This document shows, one piece after another, positions 56,701 through 64,000 of a DNA stretch of 64,000 nt; the stretch's first letter is position 1; each line of letters opens with the position of its first letter. Below the pieces are notes generated by a model. The model was not told the origin of the DNA, searched no databases, and saw only the letters and a program-made list of their open reading frames with translations. Made by a program: the position numbers and the translations under genes. The DNA comes from Phytophthora sp. 'mugwort' (taxonomy: Eukaryota > Oomycota > Peronosporomycetes > Peronosporales > Peronosporaceae). Where the stretch lies: NCBI GenBank assembly GCA_033558025.1, contig JAUCEF010000003.1:2010001-2074000 (forward strand), read 5' to 3'.

Positions 56701-59700
56701 GGTCCTCGCGCTTGAGTCGTTGTCATCAACGAACTGAATTTTGTCATACAGGCTTCACTCTTTGCCAGGAGGTACTCTGCTTTTTTCTCGAGAAGTTGCG
56801 TTTCAGGCGACACAAACAACCGACACACTTCGGCTTTCGAAAGCTTCCGAGGTGGCGTATCAGTTCGTGTTATACCGTGTGCATTTGGCTTTACTTTCGA
56901 GCCTGTTCCTGTTGAAAACATGTCCGCGGCTTCCTCTGAGAGCAACCGTTTCGCTCGACCAGCGACGTGGAGACTGGCGTGTTGATATCGTTGTAAACGG
57001 CTACAGACCCACCCCAGAATGGCATGCAGCGCGTGTTTCTGAATCTGGTTGTCAGAAGCATTACCATTTGTCGTCCAGAGTTCTTGCCAGTCGTGCTTTG
57101 AGATATAGAGAACTTCACAAAACGTCGTAGCGCGGACTGTCGCTAGTCGTCGCTGGCTTGGGAGGAAAAAGGCAATTTCACCAAAGAACGCACCTTCCAT
57201 GAGAATAGCCACAGCAGCAACAGCTTTTGTCCAGTATACAGCCGCTAATCCCTTGCGTAGCGTGCACAGACGGCTACCACACGTTCCTTCTAGTAGAATA
57301 TTATCTCCTGGAATGAATAGCTCTGGCTTGAACCGTAACGCAAGATTATTCACCTGTGAGACCGTCAGGAACCGACAAATGGGCAGATTTGCAATGGAGT
57401 GACCATAGAGTTCAAGTACGAGCTTGAGTCGGAGATTCGCCGACAGATCGTGCACTGTACTAAACAAATCGCTTCCTTTCGTGCGTTCAAACTGTACACG
57501 GAAGAAATAGGTCACCCGCTCTCGCAATGACACGGGTAGGTCCTGATCCTTGGCAAAACTCTCGAAATTGGCTGTGACGCTCTTGTACTGTTTGGTTTCT
57601 TTACCCAATTCGAGCATAAGCTCTGAGATTTCACCCACAATATGACCGATAATAAAGGTACAACACAGACACGTAAAGCCTGTCCAGAGTGTCCCCGCTG
57701 TGTCCCGCGGAACACTTTCCCGTGACCCTACCAATAGCAGCGTCGTGATGGCCCAGTAGAATGATTTTGCATACAGGATAAGAACAGAATGGTGATATTG
57801 ATACAGCATATGGTCATGCGCTAACCAGCATCGCTCGACACGTTCACACTCCTGCTCCGAGATCCAGAAGAAAATGCAGCCCACATAGTGCGCTACGAGC
57901 ACTAAAATGATCATAAGTTTGGCGGGACTCAGGTATGCTGAAACGTTATGAGACGCGAAATGCTGCTGAATTTTCACAATAACATTGTCCAGATACACCC
58001 ATAGATCCACACAGCGAATCAGCCTCGGCAAGCGGCAGAGACAAGAGGTATAAGACCCAAATGGCATAGTGTAAATGGGCAGCGACGCCACTAAATCCCA
58101 CTTAAAAGTCGGACTTCGAAAATACCGCTTGTTTTTCACCTCTCTGGTCACTAGATTTTTTAAACCAACTTCCGAGCAACCGAAATAATAGAGTCGCAAA
58201 TAAATATCCATTGCGAAACAGGCGTCACAGATCATGTCTATAATGGAAATGGTCGTGTTTGTGCCGGTAGAAAAATGGAGATGGGAGTGGAAACAGAGGC
58301 GGAAGATGATGAAAAAGGCATTGTACACATTCCAGCAAGTAATGAGTGCGTACCATATATTGGTCAATAAACTTCGCAGTGAATACACACAATATCCAGT
58401 CTGTCGACTGCCTTTAGGAAGAATAGCGCTCTCACGCTGATAAAAGAGTGTTGGTGTATGCATCGAATGCGGCTGTAACTTGAGTTTCTCGAGATTAGCA
58501 ATAATACGTCCCTGCAATTTGTGCTCTTCAGCCCATAATACTTCAGCCTCTGTCTTCATATCATTGACATCTTCGGAAAACTTGCGTTGAATCACATCAA
58601 ATTGTTCACGAGTCATCACAGACGCGTGAACAAGAGACGCTGCCGTGACTGTTGCACGATACGAGCGCCTTAAGAAAAACTCATTCACACCGTAACAATC
58701 TCCACAACGAAGTGCACGGATCGGCACCTTCCGTAGCCGAAAAAATACATTCGCTTTGCTGCCCTCTAAAAATACGAAGAACTCGCGGCATACATCACCC
58801 TCCATACAGATAACTTCGCCGTTCTGGTAACTGCGGTGACGAAATTTACCAGTCACGTCCTTTAGAAATTCCAGGCTAGCCGAGTCGAAAAGCGCAACAT
58901 TTCTTACTGCATCTGAATGCAGCAAAGAGGATATCTCATAACACAACTGGTCGGGTAAATGAGACAGCAATTGTGACTCATATGTCTGCTTTCGACCGAC
59001 AAACTGATGGTGGTAAAAGTGACGAATTTCGGCACTTAACTTGCTGGAAATTTCCATACGCTCTAAGACAGTGTTAAGCATGTTGAGCTTCTCCACGTGA
59101 TGGTGGTGCGGTGCCAAGACGTTTGAAATGGTACTGGACATGGCTCCCACGACCCCAAAGTTAATAATTCCTCCAACGAAAACCCACAAGGCTGCAAAAA
59201 AGCTTTCGGCTGTTGAATACGCCACGATGTCGCCATAGCCCACAGCTGTCAAGGTCACAATGGCCCAATAGACGGACCGCAAGTAAGCAAATGACGACTG
59301 GTACATGGAATTTGGGTTCTCAGCTGGAAACAATTCGCCAATATTTGAATAACAGTCAAATTTCACCCAGGAGCAATTTTGGAACAGTGTGGCTTGACGA
59401 AGACACTCGGAACGAGTCAGTGCGGACGCCGCGACACTGTCTAGAAGAACCGAAGCACTATCCTGTCCAATTAGAGTCATTTGGAACCATATACATCCAA
59501 TGATATGTAACATGAGCGTGACGCCTAGTACTAAAGAGACGACTACGTGCAGTTTAGAACTTACACCGTAATAGTCCGTGAGATCTCGAAGTAATTCTGG
59601 GACCAAACGCACGCGAAACAAACGTAGCAGACGGACGCAAGCAGAATATCCATGAATTTCACCGGCAGGTAGTGCGTCGAGAACGAGTCCCACAGGGATC

Positions 59701-61922
59701 CATGCCAACAAGTCGATATAAAAGCCCTTCGCTGTGTAGGCTTCGAAAATGAGGTGTGGTTGCATAACGTTCATCATCACATTAGGATCCAAATAGGTAA
59801 AATATCTCGAGCGAAGAATTACATCTATCCCGAAAAATACTTCGACTAATAGTGTCAGGACGTATCGTGCACCGATTTCTGCTTGCACATTGAACACATC
59901 TTTCTCTTCATTGATAGAAATAAAGACAGCGAAGTACGGAACCTCAAACGCGACGTAAATAATTGCCAAAAGACGTATCGAGTCCCAAAACACTCTGAAA
60001 TACGAGCCGGGAAGACGCCAACGCACATCTCGCCGATATTGAAGAGTGGAATTCTCTTCAGCCAGAAGGTTATGCGAACTCATGGAGCTTTTCCTGCTAC
60101 CAGGTTCATGCGCACCACGTACACCAAGCAATTTCTTCATCTTCTGCAACTGCATGGAGTATTTGTCTAGCGTCTCGGCCATTCGGGATCGTATTTCAGC
60201 CTCACATCCTTGATAAAACTCGGTCAGCGCTTCGTCAAATTTGCTCTTGGCAAGCACATACAGCTCGCAGAAAGTTTTGGCTCGTGCTTTCTGTTCGTAC
60301 TGCTCTGGATAAAGTAGACAAACGTCTCCAAAGAAATCTCCCGCCTGACATTCCTTCGCATTGTTTCCGTTAAAGGTGGACAACATCACTTTCCCTCGGA
60401 TCACGAAGAATGTTTCAGCGTTAATCTTTGGTTCAATAATCTGGTCTCCAGGCGAATACACTCGTCGGACGAGAGCAAGAGCGAGCATATTCGTAAACTC
60501 GACACTCTCTTTCGTAAGGAAACACACCTGTTTGATACGACTAGCCTTCAGTGTCGAAACTACTTTAGACTGAAGATGTTTGGGCATCAAACGCAGGGCT
60601 TCTTCACTATCTAGACTGTGGTGAGTGTCCCATGTGTAGCTAAAGTAAGCTATCACCTGGTGTCTGACCGACCGCGGGATGTTTTGAGACCGCATATACT
60701 CCCTGGCATTGTCCACGTGCGTCGCGAAAGCTGCGTATCTAGCGTTGCGAAAACGAAATAGGAATAGAAAATTGGCTAATAGAGAAGAACCGAATAAAGC
60801 CCCCAGGAGAGTCACGCAGATCACATAAAGCGTCTCAAAATCCGATACCGGCGTCACGTCATCGTAACCAAGCAGCACGAGTGTCCGAGATGCCCAATAC
60901 AGAGTACGACTGTATTTCCGTGCTACAGACGCTCCCAAAAGCCGGTCACGAATGACCCAACTCGTCTCAATATGTTCATCACAGGCTCCAAGGTCAGTAC
61001 CGCACTGCAAATGCGCAATCAACATGTATCCACACGCTACCCAGTGCGATAACCCCGCACAGATACCAATGGTACACACGAGGCTATCCACTCCAGTCGA
61101 CGAGAGGTGCTGAACCCATGAACGAACCGCGTAAATCTTTGTGATACGCACAAAACAGCGTCGTAATTTGTAAAGCCGACATAATTTGGTAGCTCGTACC
61201 AAGTGTAGAGCGTTAAACTTGCCCAGAGACACGGGGATCACCTCAATTGGCAGTAGTGCAATTAATTCCAGCGCAAACTCGACCTTCCGAACGAATTGAT
61301 AGTGTCTTTTCGCCATAGCTTTGTTTCGCGTGCTTTTTGACGACGACAAAGACGCAATTGTTGCAATTGTCCACCTTGCCTTTCCCCGCCATCGATCTAA
61401 ACCTGAGGGTGTACGAACCAGCGTATTGGCAGCGTCTGATCTCGTCGGATGAGCCGACGCTTTGCTGTCTGCTGCTGATCCGCAAGAAGTTCGGATCTGC
61501 ACGAGATCGCGCCTCCACGACCGGTAGAAGATCAGGAACTGGACTAATCCCAGGATGTCAGCTACGACATCTGTCACCGCGAAGCCACTGAGCTCTGGAG
61601 TCCACTGGTCCGCACTGTCTTGGTCTCCAGTAGTAGAAAAATTAAAGTAGAACGCGATACGGAATGGCACCGTCACGAAGATATAAAGCAATACATAGAG
61701 ATTAAAAGCCACGGCGATCGTCTGACGCGTCGTCCACGGTAGTCGATTATACGCTTCCGCAAGCGGCTGCACAATCCCAAGTCGAGCCAACCACCACGAA
61801 TCTTCGTGTACCGAAGCTGCAATCACTTCGAAGGGTGGTCCACGACTGGGAGCAGGAGGAGAAGTCACTAAAACGCCGCGAGGTTCTTGCCGGTCGTTAC
61901 TGGGAAAGACTTTATTCACCAT
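53745..61922 (-). CDS. Four-repeat cyclic-nucleotide-binding-domain ion channel, copy B (2725 aa)
   Basis: Paralogue of the gene at 5-8314, same strand, intronless, stop TGA at 53745-53747. The open frame extends upstream to at least 62171, but without any ATG; the first ATG is at 61922 (MVNKVFPSND), which gives an N-terminus about as long as that of copy A. The four modules, CNBDs and long III-IV linker are collinear with copy A. Pore motifs: GYDD (G352), GYGD (G895), GSRE (G1399), FYGD (F2352). Phosphate-binding cassettes: CNBD III E1582/R1592 and CNBD IV E2532/R2541 are canonical; CNBD I lacks the Arg; CNBD II has an Arg (SYRATV) but no GE pair. Long blocks are identical between the copies, such as RFRNARYAAFATHVDNAREY after S6 of repeat I. 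Membrane channel; selectivity and ligand unknown. Confidence 0.93.
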   Translation of the reverse strand: MVNKVFPSNDRQEPRGVLVTSPPAPSRGPPFEVIAASVHEDSWWLARLGIVQPLAEAYNRLPWTTRQTIAVAFNLYVLLYIFVTVPFRIAFYFNFSTTGDQDSADQWTPELSGFAVTDVVADILGLVQFLIFYRSWRRDLVQIRTSCGSAADSKASAHPTRSDAANTLVRTPSGLDRWRGKARWTIATIASLSSSKSTRNKAMAKRHYQFVRKVEFALELIALLPIEVIPVSLGKFNALHLVRATKLCRLYKLRRCFVRITKIYAVRSWVQHLSSTGVDSLVCTIGICAGLSHWVACGYMLIAHLQCGTDLGACDEHIETSWVIRDRLLGASVARKYSRTLYWASRTLVLLGYDDVTPVSDFETLYVICVTLLGALFGSSLLANFLFLFRFRNARYAAFATHVDNAREYMRSQNIPRSVRHQVIAYFSYTWDTHHSLDSEEALRLMPKHLQSKVVSTLKASRIKQVCFLTKESVEFTNMLALALVRRVYSPGDQIIEPKINAETFFVIRGKVMLSTFNGNNAKECQAGDFFGDVCLLYPEQYEQKARAKTFCELYVLAKSKFDEALTEFYQGCEAEIRSRMAETLDKYSMQLQKMKKLLGVRGAHEPGSRKSSMSSHNLLAEENSTLQYRRDVRWRLPGSYFRVFWDSIRLLAIIYVAFEVPYFAVFISINEEKDVFNVQAEIGARYVLTLLVEVFFGIDVILRSRYFTYLDPNVMMNVMQPHLIFEAYTAKGFYIDLLAWIPVGLVLDALPAGEIHGYSACVRLLRLFRVRLVPELLRDLTDYYGVSSKLHVVVSLVLGVTLMLHIIGCIWFQMTLIGQDSASVLLDSVAASALTRSECLRQATLFQNCSWVKFDCYSNIGELFPAENPNSMYQSSFAYLRSVYWAIVTLTAVGYGDIVAYSTAESFFAALWVFVGGIINFGVVGAMSSTISNVLAPHHHHVEKLNMLNTVLERMEISSKLSAEIRHFYHHQFVGRKQTYESQLLSHLPDQLCYEISSLLHSDAVRNVALFDSASLEFLKDVTGKFRHRSYQNGEVICMEGDVCREFFVFLEGSKANVFFRLRKVPIRALRCGDCYGVNEFFLRRSYRATVTAASLVHASVMTREQFDVIQRKFSEDVNDMKTEAEVLWAEEHKLQGRIIANLEKLKLQPHSMHTPTLFYQRESAILPKGSRQTGYCVYSLRSLLTNIWYALITCWNVYNAFFIIFRLCFHSHLHFSTGTNTTISIIDMICDACFAMDIYLRLYYFGCSEVGLKNLVTREVKNKRYFRSPTFKWDLVASLPIYTMPFGSYTSCLCRLPRLIRCVDLWVYLDNVIVKIQQHFASHNVSAYLSPAKLMIILVLVAHYVGCIFFWISEQECERVERCWLAHDHMLYQYHHSVLILYAKSFYWAITTLLLVGSRESVPRDTAGTLWTGFTCLCCTFIIGHIVGEISELMLELGKETKQYKSVTANFESFAKDQDLPVSLRERVTYFFRVQFERTKGSDLFSTVHDLSANLRLKLVLELYGHSIANLPICRFLTVSQVNNLALRFKPELFIPGDNILLEGTCGSRLCTLRKGLAAVYWTKAVAAVAILMEGAFFGEIAFFLPSQRRLATVRATTFCEVLYISKHDWQELWTTNGNASDNQIQKHALHAILGWVCSRLQRYQHASLHVAGRAKRLLSEEAADMFSTGTGSKVKPNAHGITRTDTPPRKLSKAEVCRLFVSPETQLLEKKAEYLLAKSEACMTKFSSLMTTTQARGPSLFAAVRNSIRSSISSSQSRDRASSIGAIWPSANNTDAAVLISKANNGTMDDIRLLQFIVDINPVNKYIAESLGKASVRAIEEECWTRFRILAEAQHAINKLLTLLLPPETENLTRRSRVKTPARKKSVRRYRTWVGSSTRPNWGVEALDAACPDTGRKSLGSRTDLSNASPPFESPGGESTASPRRRFSVMRSNDWTQQGKAMPSLKTERVASLTRMTRCNSLPAIKMDFFKGTSHRKTSNISRRGNSGIDFDILQRCQRPQYATQLQWYHQYRKWKSTSHTSVIPGVVTAPLPAQVAKKKRSYDFSMTGDMQLLSFRRPSRPRVAAMGSQLQLPSQRALLSATTGLQSQQFIRRVKEVGKAWDLVMLIVAIYHLIVTPFKVSFAPTVVELPAQYLRNWSGLEIFFDLFSVMDLVYRLRVQHHGTLSATTSSSDGFYHAVESCWKLRVDILAMLPFELFLFIPSSQSVVLSTDASWWTTRWLLRLNRMFLIRRIEPLSEQLFQYVIHDIKLPVNEALLYFVRGLSSYLATGHILACIWFVTSEAGFHYYGTSWLATSGMLTFIADAANVVEPTRRTLSEAVTTFSLDSVSLARKYLRSLLFSMECISTLFYGDILSMNPLELIAEIAITLWSIYIYGALVGAQAELLNARAKREAMFEQSLGELQHYVVQNGVPKSLKRQIKAYYARLWRRCRGEKDFAAVACVPRILYEDVVMTTLRHFATQVRAFRSLDEHFLRALLVCLQYVVCDLGEEVVMKGDVDRSMYFIARGRILVKFESAESTRERGEYFGELTLLYGISRLETCVAVTIAELYRLDYEPYERLLLEFPAYRARNKLEWTVVSEPDRLRSQIHSCQSLYTTLALRPSIAKVNATTSQGVDARLAFSFVYTATMTMLAKMHALHPLEAKDLILKGREGARKHLIRWDKADRADKEVVSEEKQETKPSASDTALLRIFEKTRAMRAQANVGVSSIFLQRMHGLNKQL

Positions 61923-63014
61923 GTTGCCCAATTCGATGGCCTCAATCACCCATGCATCAACTACAAGCGCTGTGTCACCAAGTGAGTTAGGCTGATGTCC
62001 AAGCTGCAAGATCACGGCGTTGATACGCTTGATGGGACCTTGGAGGGCGGGTGTGGAACAGGAATTATCAATGCTGCAGACCCTGGCGGCGTCCGTTTTG
62101 GGTTTTCTCTCTCTTTCTGCCGTGTAGAAACCACATCCTAAAAATGGCCCCCTCCCTCCGTCGTGATACAAATGGAGAAGCGCTCGACTACACAGAAACT
62201 GCTGCAGCGTCCACCCAAAACGACTTAAGTATGTGTCAATAGCAGCCGCAGTGAGCCCCGTTAGCTCCGATGGGAAGACGCGACGGCTGTGTGAGGCACC
62301 TTGACGAATAGGCGTGTTCAGGAATGTTTCAAAATGGTAAGGACATTTTTTCGACCCATTTCATTTAATCATAACAGCTTCCACAAAAGAAAATGAAAAA
62401 TAAACTGGCCAACTCGGACGTAATTTTTAATCGCGTTACAGAGGCAACGATGACAGCGTAAAGTGGGCTCGTGGCAAACAAGAATAGCTCCATCATAGCC
62501 TTGCTAGCTGGATATCACCGATTTTGGCACCGAATAGCGCCAACACTGTCAGCCAGGGAACTCGAAAGTATTCTTGATACGAATTTTCTGTAAAATTCAG
62601 CAATAAATAGCATGAGGTGTTGCTTGAATCAAGAAATAAATAACTAAATATCGCTGACAAGTCAAATGAATTACCAGTAAGCAGGCTTAGCACGCGACCT
62701 GCTAGGCGTGGACTTGCTCTTCGAGTGCTGCGGGGATAGGAGCGTGTCTGATGGAAAATCATAATCGGCCAAAGCTCACACGCAAACACACAACTTGTTC
62801 TCCTACTTAGGCTAACGAAACGGGAATGAGCTGTATGACTCATTTTGCCTATTTTCTACACATACATCCCGCCGGTGGTCAACCCAGCTTCAACGTCTCG
62901 ACCAGCTTCTCGTGCTTTCGCTGCGTTTTCCAACAGTCCTCCTTTGCCTTGCCAGCGCAAAGCAAAGGAGGACTAGCTCGCAGCTACGCATCAAGCAACA
63001 CCAACTTCCAATCG
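61923..63014. other. Upstream region of channel copy B
   Basis: About 1.1 kb that should hold the promoter and leader of copy B. The first 249 bases stay open in the channel frame on the minus strand but contain no ATG. A 13-bp inverted repeat with a 14-nt loop lies at 62935-62974. No other gene is recognised. Confidence 0.5.
62935..62974. repeat. 13-bp inverted repeat
   Basis: Arms 62935-62947 (AGTCCTCCTTTGC) and 62962-62974 are exact reverse complements around a 14-nt loop. It lies just beyond the 3' end of the Copia relic and could be part of its tail. Confidence 0.85.
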
Positions 63015-63960
63015 TTACTGGCCTCGCACTGGGCGAGCGCGCACGCCAATCTTGGCTAAACGCATTTCAAAGCGTGGCTTCGCCGTAAACAGATCGGCAG
63101 AATTCTTTGCCGATTTCACCTTGAGCATGTACAGTTCGTTTTTATGAACTTGCTCGCGAACATAATGCCACTTTAGCTCAATGTGACGAGTTCGGCGTCC
63201 AAACGTCGGGTTCGTCGCCATCACTAGGAGGATTGGTTGTCCACGCCGAGCGTTCTTGCGCTTCATTCTGGCAACATCTCGTCCAATATGTTAATCAACG
63301 TTCTGCCCACCAAGGCGGACTCACAGGCGGCGACGTACTCTGCCTCCGCAGTAGATTGTGCAACTATGGTTTGTCGACGAGAAGCCCATGACACTGCTCC
63401 ACTCAGCACCGTAAATACATATCCCGTAGTGTCCTTGCGAGTGTTGATGTTGTTCACCCAATCGCTATCAAAATGTCCCGGCAGATGCACTCCAATCTCA
63501 CACGTCGTTCGGTTCTGGAAAGTGATTTCCTTACTCACAGTACCTAGCAGGTAACGCATGGCACACTTCAGGGCACCAATGTGGTGCTCTATTGGATGAT
63601 CCACGTATTTGCTAAGTTGTCCAACTGCAAACATCAAATCTGGACGCGTTCCAGTTACAGCTCCAAGATACTTCCGTCTGATTGCTCACACTTGTTCAAG
63701 TTCACATTTGTTTCCATAGGTATATCACACTTGTTGTAATAACCCTCCTCAAGTCCAAAGCTTGTTGTAATAAACTTGTTGTAATAACCCTCCTCAAGTC
63801 CAAAGCTTTCCACTTCCCCCCAATCGAGGTCGGGTACAACGTCGAGTCCATAACGTAGTCCTCAAGATACTTCGGTCGCTTCCGCTGTCTTGGCTCGTAG
63901 CGCTGTCTTTTTGTCATCCCGACTACGCTTCTCGCTCTGCCTCGACTTCTCGCTCAAGCC
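63015..63960 (-). pseudogene. Ty1/Copia relic, linker to RNase H, RT mostly deleted
   Basis: On the minus strand the element reads RQRKRPKYLEDYV (the integrase-RT linker typical of oomycete Copia), then after a large deletion CDIPMETNVNLNK, GAVTGTRPDLMFAVGQLSKYVDHP, and the RNase H part HFDSDWVNNINTRKDTTGYV, GAVSWASRRQTIVAQSTAEAEY. The end GRRTRHIELKWHYVREQV is in another frame. The RT catalytic YVDD is absent. The upstream part probably continues beyond the window; a short frame starting MTKIHKCTTRSNARLEREVE at the very edge fits. Confidence 0.82.
63730..63805. repeat. 31-bp direct repeat inside the Copia relic
   Basis: Copies at 63730-63760 and 63775-63805 (both start CTTGTTGTAATAACCCTCC) are identical and 14 bases apart; the spacer repeats CTTGTTGTAATAA a third time. 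The minus-strand reading of each copy is FGLEEGYYN-like, so this may be a local duplication of coding sequence at the deletion point. Confidence 0.9.
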
Positions 63961-64000
63961 TCGCATTCGATCGAGTAGTGCACTTATGTATCTTGGTCAT

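Noticed and set aside
61923..62171. N-terminal extension of channel copy B from 62171
   Set aside because: The frame is open but the first codon is TTG and no ATG occurs before 61922; copy A has no matching extension.

Overview
The window looks like nuclear DNA of an oomycete, most likely Phytophthora or a close relative. Genes are long, dense and GC-balanced, with at most one or two very short introns (64-110 bp, GT...AG). One gene encodes an axonemal dynein chain, so the organism makes flagellated cells. The gaps are filled with decayed transposons of the mix typical of Phytophthora (Copia, Gypsy, MULE, hAT, PIF/Harbinger, Tc1/mariner). No tRNA, rRNA or CRISPR array could be supported.

Layout. 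5-8314 (-) is an intronless gene for a 2769-residue ion channel made of four complete six-helix channel repeats in one chain, each followed by its own cyclic-nucleotide-binding domain (CNBD). It is divergent from 8645-15070 (+), a RalGAP alpha-type GTPase-activating protein with one intron. Next come 15689-17228 (-), an EF-hand/coiled-coil protein, and 18922-21042 (+), a mucin-like single-pass membrane protein followed by two strong DNA hairpins. From about 23.8 to 37 kb there is a transposon graveyard: Copia (+), MULE (-), Tc1/mariner (-) and a two-gene Harbinger relic. 37658-38863 (+) is a protein kinase A catalytic subunit with three exons, convergent with 39223-42744 (-), the axonemal dynein intermediate chain DNAI4/IC138. 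44859-45589 (+) is an eEF1A-lysine-methyltransferase-like enzyme. A second graveyard (hAT, MULE, Gypsy) runs from 46.4 to 52.7 kb. 53745-61922 (-) is a full-length paralogue of the four-repeat channel, and the window closes in a broken Copia element (-).

The main point of interest is the pair of four-repeat CNBD channels. Only repeat II has a classical GYGD potassium filter. Repeats I, III and IV carry GYDD, GSRE and FYGD, and these odd filters are the same in both paralogues, so they look selected rather than decayed. The CNBDs show the opposite pattern: the glutamate and arginine expected to hold a cyclic nucleotide are kept in repeats III and IV and lost or altered in I and II. Both proteins also carry PKA-type RRxS motifs in the long III-IV linker, and a PKA catalytic gene and the gene for a dynein chain known elsewhere as a PKA-regulated flagellar subunit lie between the two channels. 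A shared cAMP/motility theme is an inference; eukaryotic gene neighbourhood is weak evidence.
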